DNA of 64,000 nt, taken from assembly GCF_026870175.2 (NCBI RefSeq), contig NZ_CP113977.2:1240001-1304000 (forward strand). Direction: 5' to 3'. Source of the DNA: Flavobacterium aestivum (GTDB lineage: Bacteria; Bacteroidota; Bacteroidia; Flavobacteriales; Flavobacteriaceae). The position numbers were made by a program, and so were the translations under genes. Of this stretch, positions 1 to 7,745 are shown piece after piece; the stretch's first letter is position 1, and each line of letters starts with the position of its first letter. Below the pieces are notes generated by a model. It made no database searches, had not been told where the DNA came from, and saw only the letters and a list, made by a program, of their open reading frames with translations.

Positions 1-1815
1 ATAGAAAAAACGTCAAAACGTTCTGAAAGAGAACGTATGGCTGATGTAAAAACGATTTCGGGTGTATTTACAGGAGCTTATGCCGAGCATCCTTTTACAA
101 AAGAGCCTATTCCGGTTTGGATTGGAGATTATGTTTTGGCAGGATACGGAACAGGTGCTGTAATGGCGGTTCCTTGTGGTGACGAAAGAGATTATGCTTT
201 TGCTAATTTCTTTAAAGGTCAAAACGGAATGCAGGAAATCAAAAACATTTTTGCGAATGTTGATATTTCTGAGGCAGCTTATGGTTCGAAAGATAATGTA
301 GAGATTGCTAATTCGGATTTCTTGAATGGTTTGAATTATAAAGAAGCAACTAAGAAAATAATCTCAGAATTAGAAAAAATTAGCCAAGGAAAAGGAAGAA
401 CTAATTACCGTTTGCGTGATGCGGTTTTTTCTCGTCAAAGATATTGGGGAGAACCATTCCCAGTATATTATGTGAATGGTTTACCGCAAATGATTGATGC
501 GCAACATTTGCCAATTGTATTACCGGAAGTGGAGAAATATTTGCCAACTGAAGATGGTTTACCACCTTTAGGTAACGCAGCAGTTTGGGCTTGGGACAGT
601 GAGAAGTTGTCGGTTGTTGGTTGTGAGTTGATAGATAATGTGACTGTTTTTCCTCTTGAATTGAACACTATGCCGGGTTGGGCAGGAAGTTCATGGTACT
701 GGATGCGTTATATGGATGCTAAAAATGAAGGCGAATTTGCCAGCGAAGAAGCATTAAAATATTGGGAAAGCGTAGATTTATATATTGGCGGTAGCGAGCA
801 CGCAACCGGACATTTATTGTATTCTCGTTTTTGGAATAAATTTTTAAAAGACAAAGGTTTTGCTCCAACCGAAGAACCATTCAAAAAACTGATTAATCAG
901 GGAATGATTTTGGGAACGAGTGCGTTTGTTTATAGAATTGAAGGAACAAATAGTTTTGTTTCTAAAAATAAAATAGGTGATCAAAAAGTACAGCCAATTC
1001 ACGCAGATGTTTCAATGGTTAATTCTTCTGATGAATTAGATATAGAAAAATTCAAAGCTTGGAGAGAAGATTATGCAGATGCAGAATTTATTTTAGATGA
1101 AAACGGAAAATACATAGTAGGTCGTGAGGTTGAAAAAATGTCGAAATCGAAATACAATGTGGTAACTCCGGATGATATTTGTGCTGAATATGGAGCTGAT
1201 ACCTTGCGTTTATACGAAATGTTCTTAGGACCTTTGGAACAAGCAAAACCTTGGAACACGGCTGGAATTTCTGGAGTTTTTGGTTTCTTGAAAAAATTAT
1301 GGAGATTGTATTTTGATGATAATGGTTCAATCGTAAACAACGACGAACCAACAAAAGACAATTTGAAGTCGTTGCATAAAACCATTAAAAAAGTAGCTGA
1401 GGATATCGAGAATTTTTCTTTCAACACTTCGGTTTCCCAGTTTATGATTTGTGTAAATGAATTGTCTTCTCAAAATTGCCATTCACGTGCCATTTTAGAG
1501 CCATTTGCAATTTTGGTTTCGCCTTATGCGCCTCACATCGCCGAAGAATTATGGTCATTATTAGGAAATACAGAATCTATTTCGACTGTCGCTTTCCCAG
1601 TTTTTGAAGAAAAGCATTTGGTAGAATCAGAGAAAGAATATCCGGTTTCTTTCAACGGGAAAATGCGTTTTACGATCAAATTGCCTTTGGATTTGACTAA
1701 AGACCAAATCGAGGAAATCGTAATGAAAGACGAAAGAACCATCAAACAATTAGACGGTAAAATGCCAAATAAGGTGATTATTGTTCCAGGGAAAATTATC
1801 AATTTGGTGGGGTAA
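1..1815 (+). CDS. leuS: Leucyl-tRNA synthetase, 3' part (5' end outside window)
   Basis: Class I aminoacyl-tRNA synthetase that charges tRNA-Leu in the cytoplasm. The frame is open from base 1, so the N-terminal part (including the HIGH motif) lies outside the window; about 604 codons are visible. Seen: part of the editing (CP1) domain at the start, the block RQRYWGEPFP, the GWAGSSWYWMRY segment, and the KMSKS loop at 1135-1149, followed by the anticodon-binding helical domain. A stretch of roughly 60 residues before KMSKS (about 930-1130) carries a family insertion. It ends with TAA and is followed at once by an intrinsic terminator. Identification is firm; only the start is unknown. Confidence 0.97.
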   Translation: MEKTSKRSERERMADVKTISGVFTGAYAEHPFTKEPIPVWIGDYVLAGYGTGAVMAVPCGDERDYAFANFFKGQNGMQEIKNIFANVDISEAAYGSKDNVEIANSDFLNGLNYKEATKKIISELEKISQGKGRTNYRLRDAVFSRQRYWGEPFPVYYVNGLPQMIDAQHLPIVLPEVEKYLPTEDGLPPLGNAAVWAWDSEKLSVVGCELIDNVTVFPLELNTMPGWAGSSWYWMRYMDAKNEGEFASEEALKYWESVDLYIGGSEHATGHLLYSRFWNKFLKDKGFAPTEEPFKKLINQGMILGTSAFVYRIEGTNSFVSKNKIGDQKVQPIHADVSMVNSSDELDIEKFKAWREDYADAEFILDENGKYIVGREVEKMSKSKYNVVTPDDICAEYGADTLRLYEMFLGPLEQAKPWNTAGISGVFGFLKKLWRLYFDDNGSIVNNDEPTKDNLKSLHKTIKKVAEDIENFSFNTSVSQFMICVNELSSQNCHSRAILEPFAILVSPYAPHIAEELWSLLGNTESISTVAFPVFEEKHLVESEKEYPVSFNGKMRFTIKLPLDLTKDQIEEIVMKDERTIKQLDGKMPNKVIIVPGKIINLVG

Positions 1816-1836
1816 TAATAAATGGCACATTGTATA

Positions 1837-1879
1837 AAATCCAAATTCCAATTTTATGATTGGGATTTGGATTTTTTTT
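1837..1879 (+). terminator. Intrinsic terminator of leuS
   Basis: Arms 1837-1852 and 1859-1874 pair over 16 positions with one G-T wobble around a 6-nt loop, followed by a T run to 1879. It lies 21 bp after the leuS stop codon. Confidence 0.85.
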
Positions 1880-1925
1880 GTTTATTAGTAGAGATGCACT
1901 GCAGTGCATCTCTACTAATAAACAA
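1878..1925. repeat. Perfect 48-bp palindromic intergenic repeat
   Basis: The two 24-base halves (1878-1901 and 1902-1925) are exact reverse complements with no spacer; the core reads GATGCACTGCAGTGCATC. It abuts the leuS terminator. Palindromes built on GTAGAGA..GC..TCTCTAC are, from memory, dispersed in Flavobacterium and some cyanobacteria, so this is probably a REP/MITE-like element. No second copy was seen in this window. Confidence 0.8.
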
Positions 1926-1951
1926 TGAATTAAAATTATTTTTCAATTTTT

Positions 1952-1977
1952 TGTAACATTTTAATAGTTGTCGTATC
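1952..1977 (+). promoter_or_regulatory. Candidate ECF-sigma promoter
   Basis: TGTAAC at 1952-1957 and CGTATC at 1972-1977 are separated by 14 bp, resembling ECF promoters (AAC in the -35, CGT in the -10). It lies about 45 bp before the hydrolase start, in front of an operon that itself encodes an ECF sigma factor, so autoregulation is plausible. This is inference from two short motifs. Confidence 0.4.
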
Positions 1978-2020
1978 CAAAGGGCGGATCCAAATAATTA
2001 TTAACTTAAAACTATTAAAA

Positions 2021-2869
2021 ATGAAAAAGTACATCTTCTTGTTTATCGTTCTATTATTTTCAGCCTTATGTTTAAATGTTTTTGGGCAAACTAAATCATA
2101 TCCTTTTGAAATTACCAAAACCGGAAAAGGAAAACAATCTATAATCTTCTTGCCTGGATTTGCTAGTTCAGGAGACGTTTGGAATGAAACAAAATCTAAT
2201 TTTGAAAAAGAATTTACTTGTTATGTTTTTACAATGGCCGGTTTTGCTGGTGTTAAGCCACAACCTAATCCTTCGTTCGAAAATTGGAAAACAGAAATAG
2301 CTAACTATATAAAAGATAATAAAATCCAAAAACCAATTTTAATAGGTCATAGTATGGGTGGAGGACTTGCACTCGCAATTGCTGCGGATTATCCGGAACT
2401 AATAAGTAAAATTGTTGTTGTCGATGCGCTTCCGTGTATGGCAGCTTTTAAGGATCCTGCATTTAAATCTAAAGAAAATAACGACTGCTCGCCGGCTGTA
2501 AGTCAGATGACTGGATTGTCAGAAACGCAGTTTTATGATATGCAGAAAAAAATGATGCCAAGACTACTTGAAAACGCATCAAAACTTGATTTAGTGCTTG
2601 ATTGGAGTGTTAAATCAGATCGAAAAACTTTCGGGGAAATGTATTGTGATTTTTTTAATGTCGATTTGAGAAATAGGATTTCTACTATAAAATGTCCTTC
2701 CTTAATTTTATTAGAATCTTATTTTATAAATTTAAAACCGTCAATTGAGCAGCAATATGTGAATTTAAAAAAGGCTGATTTTCAATACGCCAGTAAAGGA
2801 TTGCATTTTATTATGTATGATGATAAAGACTGGTATGACGCACAGTTGAATAATTTTTTAAAATCTTAG
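2021..2869 (+). CDS. Secreted alpha/beta-hydrolase
   Basis: Probable serine hydrolase of the alpha/beta fold acting in the periplasm or outside the cell; the substrate is unknown. The 282-residue protein starts with a signal peptide (a hydrophobic stretch ending near FGQ at about residue 23). The nucleophile elbow GHSMGG places Ser111, an oxyanion-type LPGF loop is near residue 45, and His262 in KGLHF fits the catalytic histidine. It is the first gene of a three-gene operon: only one base separates its stop from the ATG of the ECF sigma factor. Such a hydrolase-sigma-membrane arrangement suggests that the hydrolase belongs to the regulated response or to signalling. Family assignment is firm, function is not. 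Confidence 0.85.
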   Translation: MKKYIFLFIVLLFSALCLNVFGQTKSYPFEITKTGKGKQSIIFLPGFASSGDVWNETKSNFEKEFTCYVFTMAGFAGVKPQPNPSFENWKTEIANYIKDNKIQKPILIGHSMGGGLALAIAADYPELISKIVVVDALPCMAAFKDPAFKSKENNDCSPAVSQMTGLSETQFYDMQKKMMPRLLENASKLDLVLDWSVKSDRKTFGEMYCDFFNVDLRNRISTIKCPSLILLESYFINLKPSIEQQYVNLKKADFQYASKGLHFIMYDDKDWYDAQLNNFLKS

Positions 2870-2870
2870 A

Positions 2871-3344
2871 ATGGAATTTGAACAGATCTATAAAACGTAT
2901 TGGGAAAGAATATTTAGGCTTTGCATGGGTTTTGTCAATGATTATGACATTGCAAAGGATTTGGCTCAGGAAACATTTATTATTGTTTGGCAAAAGTTGG
3001 AAACCTTCAGGAATGAATCCAGTATAGGAACCTGGATATTTAGAATTGCTTCCAACAATTGTTTAAGGCAGATAGAAAAAGAGAAACGTTTCCCAAAATC
3101 TGAATTGCCTATTCATCTGAGCGAAGAAAAACAGCATTCGTTAGAACCCCAAATTCAGTTTTTGTATAAATGTATAGCCGAATTGCCCGAAACAGAACGT
3201 ATTATCATTTCGCTGGAATTGGAAGAGGTAAAACAAGCCGAAATTGCCAAGATTCTAGGGCTGTCCGAAGCAAATGTTAGGGTGAAAATTCACAGAATAA
3301 AAGAAAAATTGACTCAAAAATTTAAAGAAAATGGACAACGATAA
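2871..3344 (+). CDS. ECF-type RNA polymerase sigma factor
   Basis: A 157-residue extracytoplasmic-function sigma factor. Region 2 is visible as DIAKDLAQETFIIVWQ followed by a TWIFRIASN segment (core binding and -10 recognition). Region 4 has LPETERIIISLELEE, then the helix-turn-helix QAEIAKILGLSEANVRVKIH for -35 recognition. It is cotranscribed with the upstream hydrolase (1-bp gap), and its 3' end overlaps the next gene by 14 bp, implying translational coupling with a partner that may be its anti-sigma factor. Its target promoters are unknown, though a motif of the right kind precedes the operon. Confidence 0.95.
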   Translation: MEFEQIYKTYWERIFRLCMGFVNDYDIAKDLAQETFIIVWQKLETFRNESSIGTWIFRIASNNCLRQIEKEKRFPKSELPIHLSEEKQHSLEPQIQFLYKCIAELPETERIIISLELEEVKQAEIAKILGLSEANVRVKIHRIKEKLTQKFKENGQR

Positions 3345-3927
3345 TATTGACTTTAAAGATTTATGGAAAAGACAGGCTGTAAGCCAGCCCAATATAGATG
3401 ATTTATTCTCTAAACTAAAAGATTTCAAGAGAGTTAATTTACGAAAATTAGTCTTGATAAATGTTTTGCTTGTTGCGACATGTGGATTTATTATTTTTAT
3501 ATGGTATCATTATCAGCCTGAGTTTATTTCAACTAAGATTGGAATTGTTATGGTTATTTTGGCAATAGTAATGAGTGTGGTCTATTCTAGCCGTCTATTG
3601 CGTACATATAAAGAAATTGATGAAACTCAAACGAATCAGGATTATTTGCAAAAATTGATTTTAATTAAAAAGAAAGAGGAATATATGCATTCTAAAGTAT
3701 TGAGCTTATATTTTATAATGCTTGGGTTAGGGATTTGTTTGTATATGTATGAATGTGTACAGAGAATGACAGTTTTTTATGGTTTTCTTGCTTATGGTTT
3801 GACTTTGTTTTGGTTTGGATTAAATTGGTTTTATTTTCGTCCAAAACAAATTAAGAAGCAAATGGAGAAAGTAAATAGTTTGATTTCAAAATTTGAAGAA
3901 GTCAATAAACAACTGGATATTGAATAA
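3331..3927 (+). CDS. Four-TM membrane protein, possible anti-sigma factor
   Basis: A 198-residue protein of no family I recognise. The N-terminus (about 35 residues) is cytosolic and charged, with an FKDLWKRQAVSQPNIDDL segment. It is followed by two hydrophobic segments (about 40-60 and 68-86), a charged linker, two more hydrophobic segments (about 122-140 and 145-165) and a basic, coiled-coil-like C-terminus. It overlaps the ECF sigma gene by 14 bp, which is typical of sigma/anti-sigma pairs, so a role as a membrane anti-sigma factor is reasonable. No zinc-binding HXXXCXXC motif is present. Function is inferred from context only. Confidence 0.8.
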   Translation: MDNDNIDFKDLWKRQAVSQPNIDDLFSKLKDFKRVNLRKLVLINVLLVATCGFIIFIWYHYQPEFISTKIGIVMVILAIVMSVVYSSRLLRTYKEIDETQTNQDYLQKLILIKKKEEYMHSKVLSLYFIMLGLGICLYMYECVQRMTVFYGFLAYGLTLFWFGLNWFYFRPKQIKKQMEKVNSLISKFEEVNKQLDIE

Positions 3928-3941
3928 TTCAGATATAAGAT

Positions 3942-3975
3942 AAAGAGGTTTGTGATTGTGCAAACCTCTTTTTTT
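3942..3975 (+). terminator. Intrinsic terminator of the sigma-factor operon
   Basis: An 11-bp perfect stem (3942-3952 with 3961-3971), an 8-nt loop and a T run. It starts 15 bp after the membrane-protein stop codon. Confidence 0.9.
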
Positions 3976-4065
3976 ATGTGTAAGCGGAATGACAAGATGG
4001 CATTTTGATAAGTTTGGTTTGTAATTTGATGTTTATTCAGAAACAGAATTTTAAAAAACAAAAAT

Positions 4066-4746
4066 ATGGGAATGAGTTATTTAATTCTTGCGGGCGGTAT
4101 TATGTTGGCAAGTTGGTTAGTGAGTTCTACACTAAAGAGTAAATTTGAATTTTATTCGAAAATACATTTGCAAAATGGAATGTCTGGTGCTGAAATCGCT
4201 GAGAAAATGCTTGCTGATAACGGGATTCGAGATGTTCGTGTAATTTCGACTCCAGGTCAGTTAACGGATCATTATAATCCAGCAGATAAAACAGTCAATT
4301 TGAGTGAAGCAGTTTATAATCAGCGTAATGCTGCGGCTGCGGCAGTTGCGGCGCATGAATGTGGGCATGCAGTGCAGCATGCTGTAGGTTATCAATGGCT
4401 TACGATGCGCTCTCAATTGGTGCCAATTGTAAATGTAGCCTCGACTTATATGCAATGGATTTTGCTTGCTGGAATCTTGATGCTGCGTACTTTTCCGCAA
4501 TTACTATTGGTGGGGATTGTAATATTTGCAGCGACAACTTTGTTTTCAATCATTACTTTACCAGTAGAGTATGATGCTAGTAATAGGGCTTTGGCTTGGT
4601 TAGAAAACAAAAATATGTTAACACAACAAGAGCAAGCAGGAGCTAGAGATTCTTTGAAATGGGCTGCTAGAACGTATGTGGTTGCAGCATTAGGGTCTAT
4701 TGCGACGCTGTTGTATTATATTTCAATTTTTAATAATAGAAGATAA
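4066..4746 (+). CDS. Membrane zinc metallopeptidase (YugP-like)
   Basis: A 226-residue integral membrane protein of the neutral zinc metallopeptidase family (Zn_peptidase_2 type). There is an N-terminal membrane segment, then the zinc-binding motif AAHECGHAVQHA (HExxH-type, HECGH) around residue 99, preceded by a family-typical DHYNPADKTVNLS stretch. Two strongly hydrophobic segments follow, and LPVEYDASNRALAWL supplies the downstream acidic residues expected of this family. The start ATG at 4066 gives the usual length. It stands alone between two terminators. The physiological substrate is unknown. Confidence 0.9.
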   Translation: MGMSYLILAGGIMLASWLVSSTLKSKFEFYSKIHLQNGMSGAEIAEKMLADNGIRDVRVISTPGQLTDHYNPADKTVNLSEAVYNQRNAAAAAVAAHECGHAVQHAVGYQWLTMRSQLVPIVNVASTYMQWILLAGILMLRTFPQLLLVGIVIFAATTLFSIITLPVEYDASNRALAWLENKNMLTQQEQAGARDSLKWAARTYVVAALGSIATLLYYISIFNNRR

Positions 4747-4770
4747 ATCCAAGGATTTAAACAAAAATAC

Positions 4771-4807
4771 AATCCGTCTCGTCTTTATTGGAAGAGACGG
4801 ATTTTTT
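4771..4807 (+). terminator. Bidirectional-type terminator between convergent genes
   Basis: A 10-bp perfect stem (4771-4780 with 4794-4803), a 13-nt loop and a T run. It sits between the metallopeptidase (plus) and the cytochrome-like lipoprotein (minus). Confidence 0.85.
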
Positions 4808-4816
4808 ATGAAACTA

Positions 4817-5173
4817 TTATTCAGGCATGTCTTGTTGTTGCCATTTTACTAAAACAGCAACTAAACTATCATTTAATGCAGGTTTTTTGTTTTTAGGAGG
4901 CATAAATTTTCGATCCTCTTGTGGCAATTTTACGCGTTCAATTATTGAAGCGATATTTTCCTTCACATGTGTGTAGTTTTCTAAAGGTTCTTTTTTTCCT
5001 TGTGGCGGTATATGGCAAGGTGTACAGCTATTTTCGATAATTGGTTTGATGTCCTTATTGTAGCTTAAATTTTTTTCAACCGAGGTATATTGTGCTCCTT
5101 TTTTTGTGGAGTTACAGTTTATTAGAACAATAGAGAAAGGTAGAATTAGAAGGGTTAGTTTGAGTTTTTTCAT
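4817..5173 (-). CDS. Small c-type cytochrome-like lipoprotein
   Basis: A 118-residue protein with a lipoprotein signal peptide (a hydrophobic stretch ending in LINC, acylated Cys20) and a single heme-attachment motif CTPCH followed by a Met/Lys-rich tail containing KFMPPKNK. This matches small monoheme or heme-binding domains of Bacteroidetes that sit on the periplasmic face of a membrane. No electron-transfer partner is encoded next to it. Downstream it converges on a terminator; upstream lies a decayed lrp 3' end. The heme motif is seen directly; the redox role is inferred. Confidence 0.8.
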   Translation of the reverse strand: MKKLKLTLLILPFSIVLINCNSTKKGAQYTSVEKNLSYNKDIKPIIENSCTPCHIPPQGKKEPLENYTHVKENIASIIERVKLPQEDRKFMPPKNKKPALNDSLVAVLVKWQQQDMPE

Positions 5174-5195
5174 AGGTTGTTAATTTTAGTATTTG

Positions 5196-5282
5196 AAGTT
5201 GAAGTTGTCTATCAATTTGCTGGTCTAAAGATATGAAAGTCTCCGTTCAGGGAACACCTTCAATAGCTTGAATTTTAGAATT
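5196..5282 (-). pseudogene. Remnant of an lrp/asnC 3' end
   Basis: On the minus strand this stretch reads NSKIQAIEGVP, a TGA stop, then TETFISLDQQIDRQ. It matches the last residues of the intact Lrp gene about 1.1 kb away (6336-6806), where the same place reads GVSRTETF. Bases 5206-5282 match 6349-6425 at 63 of 77 positions. Nearly all differences are synonymous except for the nonsense change and one Ser-to-Pro change. No further homology is visible beyond 5282, so only the C-terminal 25-30 codons survive. This is a broken copy or the leftover of a recombination event. Confidence 0.8.
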
Positions 5283-5331
5283 GTCTTGTTCTGAAATAGA
5301 CAGTGATAGTATCTATTTTAAGCTTAGCTGA

Positions 5332-6213
5332 TTAATTTGATACAAATACTTTAACCCAGTCTACATAAAGGACGCCTGTTTGAATCAATGAAGGTTTGAA
5401 ATTGTCAAAAATATTTCCACCAACTGCAGTGTTTAGAACTATATGTTGAGGTTTATTGAAGAATTCAGGGATGAATTTGTTTTCAGGACGAATTGATAAT
5501 TTGGTGTTGATGATTTTTCCATCAAATAAAAAAGTCAAACTGTTTTGTTCCCAAATAACTTCATATACATGATATTCTTCGGTTAAGTCTTTCTCAGAGG
5601 GAATAGTTGCAGCAGTAAGGTCATTGTTAGTAATTGGATAGCCTTCTTCAGTCCCGTAATAATAATTTATAATGTAGTTATGGTGATCTTGCCCTAAAGC
5701 TTCTAATATGTCTATCTCACCGTGTGTTGGCCACGGATTGCCATAGGACCAGAATGCAGGCCACATGCCATATCCTGCAGGGAGTTTTATTCGGGCACTA
5801 ATTCGTACTTTCATTTTGGAAGTAGTTGGAGCAATTTCAAATTTTGATTCGATTCTTCCCGAAGTATATTCGAATTTTTTTGGTTGAGTGTTCTCAGGGT
5901 CAGTTGCCCCAGTAACAGTCTCTTTTTTAGCCTTGATTTCTAAGATGCCATTATTGATTCCTATGTTTGATGCTTGATAATGCTGTAATTCATCGTTGTA
6001 GGCGCCTCCAGTCCAGATGTCCCATTTATTTAAGTCAGTTGTGAAATTCTCTTCAAATACTTTTGTGTAACCTTGAGCAATTAATGCTGATTCATCAATG
6101 CTGTTGCTTGGTTCTGTTAAAACAGGTTGCTCATCGTTTTTATTATCGCAACTGGTTAAGCAAATAATAAGTGCCACAATTTTTAGTAGTTGGGTTGGTT
6201 TGATGAAATTCAT
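5332..6213 (-). CDS. GH16 beta-glucanase lipoprotein (laminarinase-like)
   Basis: Glycoside hydrolase family 16 enzyme, probably cleaving beta-1,3- or mixed-link glucans such as laminarin. It is 293 residues with a lipoprotein signal (LTSC, Cys22) and an acidic/Asn-rich linker, consistent with anchoring on the cell envelope. The GH16 active-site motif GEIDILE is present, giving Glu166 as nucleophile, Asp168, and Glu171 as acid/base; the upstream WPAFW aromatic block is also typical. It stands alone, not in a SusC/SusD cluster. It is flanked on both sides by homologous lrp 3' ends (5206-5282 and 6349-6425), which suggests that it arrived by recombination. Confidence 0.93.
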   Translation of the reverse strand: MNFIKPTQLLKIVALIICLTSCDNKNDEQPVLTEPSNSIDESALIAQGYTKVFEENFTTDLNKWDIWTGGAYNDELQHYQASNIGINNGILEIKAKKETVTGATDPENTQPKKFEYTSGRIESKFEIAPTTSKMKVRISARIKLPAGYGMWPAFWSYGNPWPTHGEIDILEALGQDHHNYIINYYYGTEEGYPITNNDLTAATIPSEKDLTEEYHVYEVIWEQNSLTFLFDGKIINTKLSIRPENKFIPEFFNKPQHIVLNTAVGGNIFDNFKPSLIQTGVLYVDWVKVFVSN

Positions 6214-6335
6214 TCAGCTGTTTAGGAATTGTAGGTTAGGGAGATTATTGAATTTAAGTATAATAACTGCAAATGGTTATTACATAGTGTAATTATTGAT
6301 GTGTTTTTTTGTGGTGCAATGAATATAAAATGCTT

Positions 6336-6806
6336 TTATAACTGTATTTGCCTGTCAATTTGTTGGTCTAGCGAAATAAAGGTCTCAGTTCTGGAAACCC
6401 CTTCGATGGCTTGAATTTTAGAATTCAACAATTGCATCAAATGCTCGTTGTCGCGGCAAATAATTTTGATTAAAATAGACCAATTTCCTGTGGTGTAATG
6501 GCATTCCAGAACTTCAGGTATTTTTTTTAGGTCTTTTACAGCTTCGGGATTTCGGGCGGCTTTGTCAAGATAGATTCCAACAAAAGCCATAGTATTGTAT
6601 CCTAAAACTTTGTGGCTTACTGTGAATTTTGAACCCGAAATAACGCCGGATTGTTCCAGTTTTCTAAGGCGTTGATGAATTGCCGCTCCCGAAATGCCTA
6701 TTTTATTGGCAATTTGCAGAATGGGTTTTCGGGCATCTTCCATCAAGTAACGCAGGATTTCTTTATCGATACCATCTATTTCTACAACAAGGGAATTGAT
6801 TTTCAT
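6336..6806 (-). CDS. Lrp/AsnC family transcriptional regulator
   Basis: A 156-residue regulator of the leucine-responsive (feast/famine) family. The N-terminal winged helix-turn-helix is seen in DKEILRYLMEDARKPILQIA and SGAAIHQRLRKLEQSGVISG. The C-terminal RAM/AsnC ligand-binding and oligomerisation domain carries ECHYTTGNWSILIKI, the usual GxxD-like region (GNWS here). The gene is monocistronic on the minus strand. An 8-bp inverted repeat just upstream (6820-6843) may be its own operator. Effector and targets are unknown. Its 3' end has a decayed homologue at 5196-5282. Confidence 0.93.
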   Translation of the reverse strand: MKINSLVVEIDGIDKEILRYLMEDARKPILQIANKIGISGAAIHQRLRKLEQSGVISGSKFTVSHKVLGYNTMAFVGIYLDKAARNPEAVKDLKKIPEVLECHYTTGNWSILIKIICRDNEHLMQLLNSKIQAIEGVSRTETFISLDQQIDRQIQL

Positions 6807-6819
6807 GGTGACATATTTT

Positions 6820-6843
6820 AAACTAAATTTCTAATTTTAGTTT
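6820..6843. promoter_or_regulatory. Inverted repeat, candidate Lrp operator
   Basis: AAACTAAA (6820-6827) and TTTAGTTT (6836-6843) form a perfect 8-bp inverted repeat with an 8-nt spacer, 14 bp upstream of the Lrp start codon. Lrp-family proteins commonly autoregulate at such sites. Inference. Confidence 0.4.
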
Positions 6844-6930
6844 TAATTTGAAATCAAAAATACAAAATGGATTGTAAATACTATTGGCTAAGAATGCTTT
6901 TTAAGTTGTGGTAAGTTAAATTTAATGCAT

Positions 6931-6959
6931 AAAAAAACCCATTCTATTAAAATGGGTTT
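6931..6959 (-). terminator. Intrinsic terminator of hemD
   Basis: A 9-bp stem (6935-6943 with 6951-6959), a 7-nt loop and, on the minus strand, a T run (A run 6931-6937). It lies 24 bp beyond the hemD stop codon. Confidence 0.85.
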
Positions 6960-6983
6960 AGTCTGTATATTTTGAGTAATTTT

Positions 6984-7733
6984 TTATTTCCCTTTATTTG
7001 CTTCAGTAATGTATTTCTCTAATGCCATTGTCATAGATGGAGTTTCTGGAGTTGGAGCAAGAATGTCTATTCTTAATCCGTGATCCAAAGCCTCTTTTTG
7101 AGTAGTACTTCCAAAAACAGCAATTCTCGTATTGTTTTGCTCGAAATCTGGAAAGTTTTTGTATAACGATTTTATTCCGGTTGGACTAAAGAAGGCCAAA
7201 ACATCATAATAAACATCGGCTAAATCTGAAAGATCACTCATTACCGTTTTGTAAAAAGTAGCTGGAGTCCAATCTACTTTTAATGCGTTTAGAGTGACAG
7301 GCACATCGGCATTAAGTTGATCTGAAGCCGGTAACAAGAATTTTTCGTCTTTGTATTTTTTGATCAAAGGCGATAAATCGGCGAAATCTTTTGGACCAAC
7401 GTATATTTTACGTTTTCGGTATACCACATATTTCTGTAGGTAAAACGCAATGGCTTCTGATTGACAAAAGTATTTCAATCCTTCAGGAACTTTGTATCGC
7501 ATTTCATCAGCTACTCTAAAAAAATGATCCACAGCGTTTTTGCTTGTTAAAATAATTGCACTGTAGTTGTGAAGATCGATTTTTTGAAGTCTAATCTCTT
7601 TAGCGTTAACTCCTTCTACATGAATAAAAGGTCTGAAATCAATTTTTACTTTATGCTTTTGTTGAAGCTCAAAGTATGGAGAGTTTTCCACTTTAGGTTC
7701 TGGTTGTGATACCAAAATTGTTTTCACTTTCAT
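6984..7733 (-). CDS. hemD: Uroporphyrinogen-III synthase
   Basis: Catalyses ring closure and D-ring inversion of hydroxymethylbilane to uroporphyrinogen III in tetrapyrrole synthesis (cytosolic). The 249-residue length is normal for the family. Two alternating alpha/beta domains are apparent: the N-terminal TILVSQPEP strand, the IILTSKNAVDHFF segment, and the second-domain block YDVLAFFSPTGIKSLYKNFP with RIAVFGSTTQKEA, the latter matching the conserved phosphate-contacting region. The gene is 12 bp downstream of a DUF4271 membrane protein gene on the same strand, a pairing that is typical of Bacteroidetes. A terminator follows. Confidence 0.92.
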   Translation of the reverse strand: MKVKTILVSQPEPKVENSPYFELQQKHKVKIDFRPFIHVEGVNAKEIRLQKIDLHNYSAIILTSKNAVDHFFRVADEMRYKVPEGLKYFCQSEAIAFYLQKYVVYRKRKIYVGPKDFADLSPLIKKYKDEKFLLPASDQLNADVPVTLNALKVDWTPATFYKTVMSDLSDLADVYYDVLAFFSPTGIKSLYKNFPDFEQNNTRIAVFGSTTQKEALDHGLRIDILAPTPETPSMTMALEKYITEANKGK

Positions 7734-7745
7734 ATTTAATATTTT

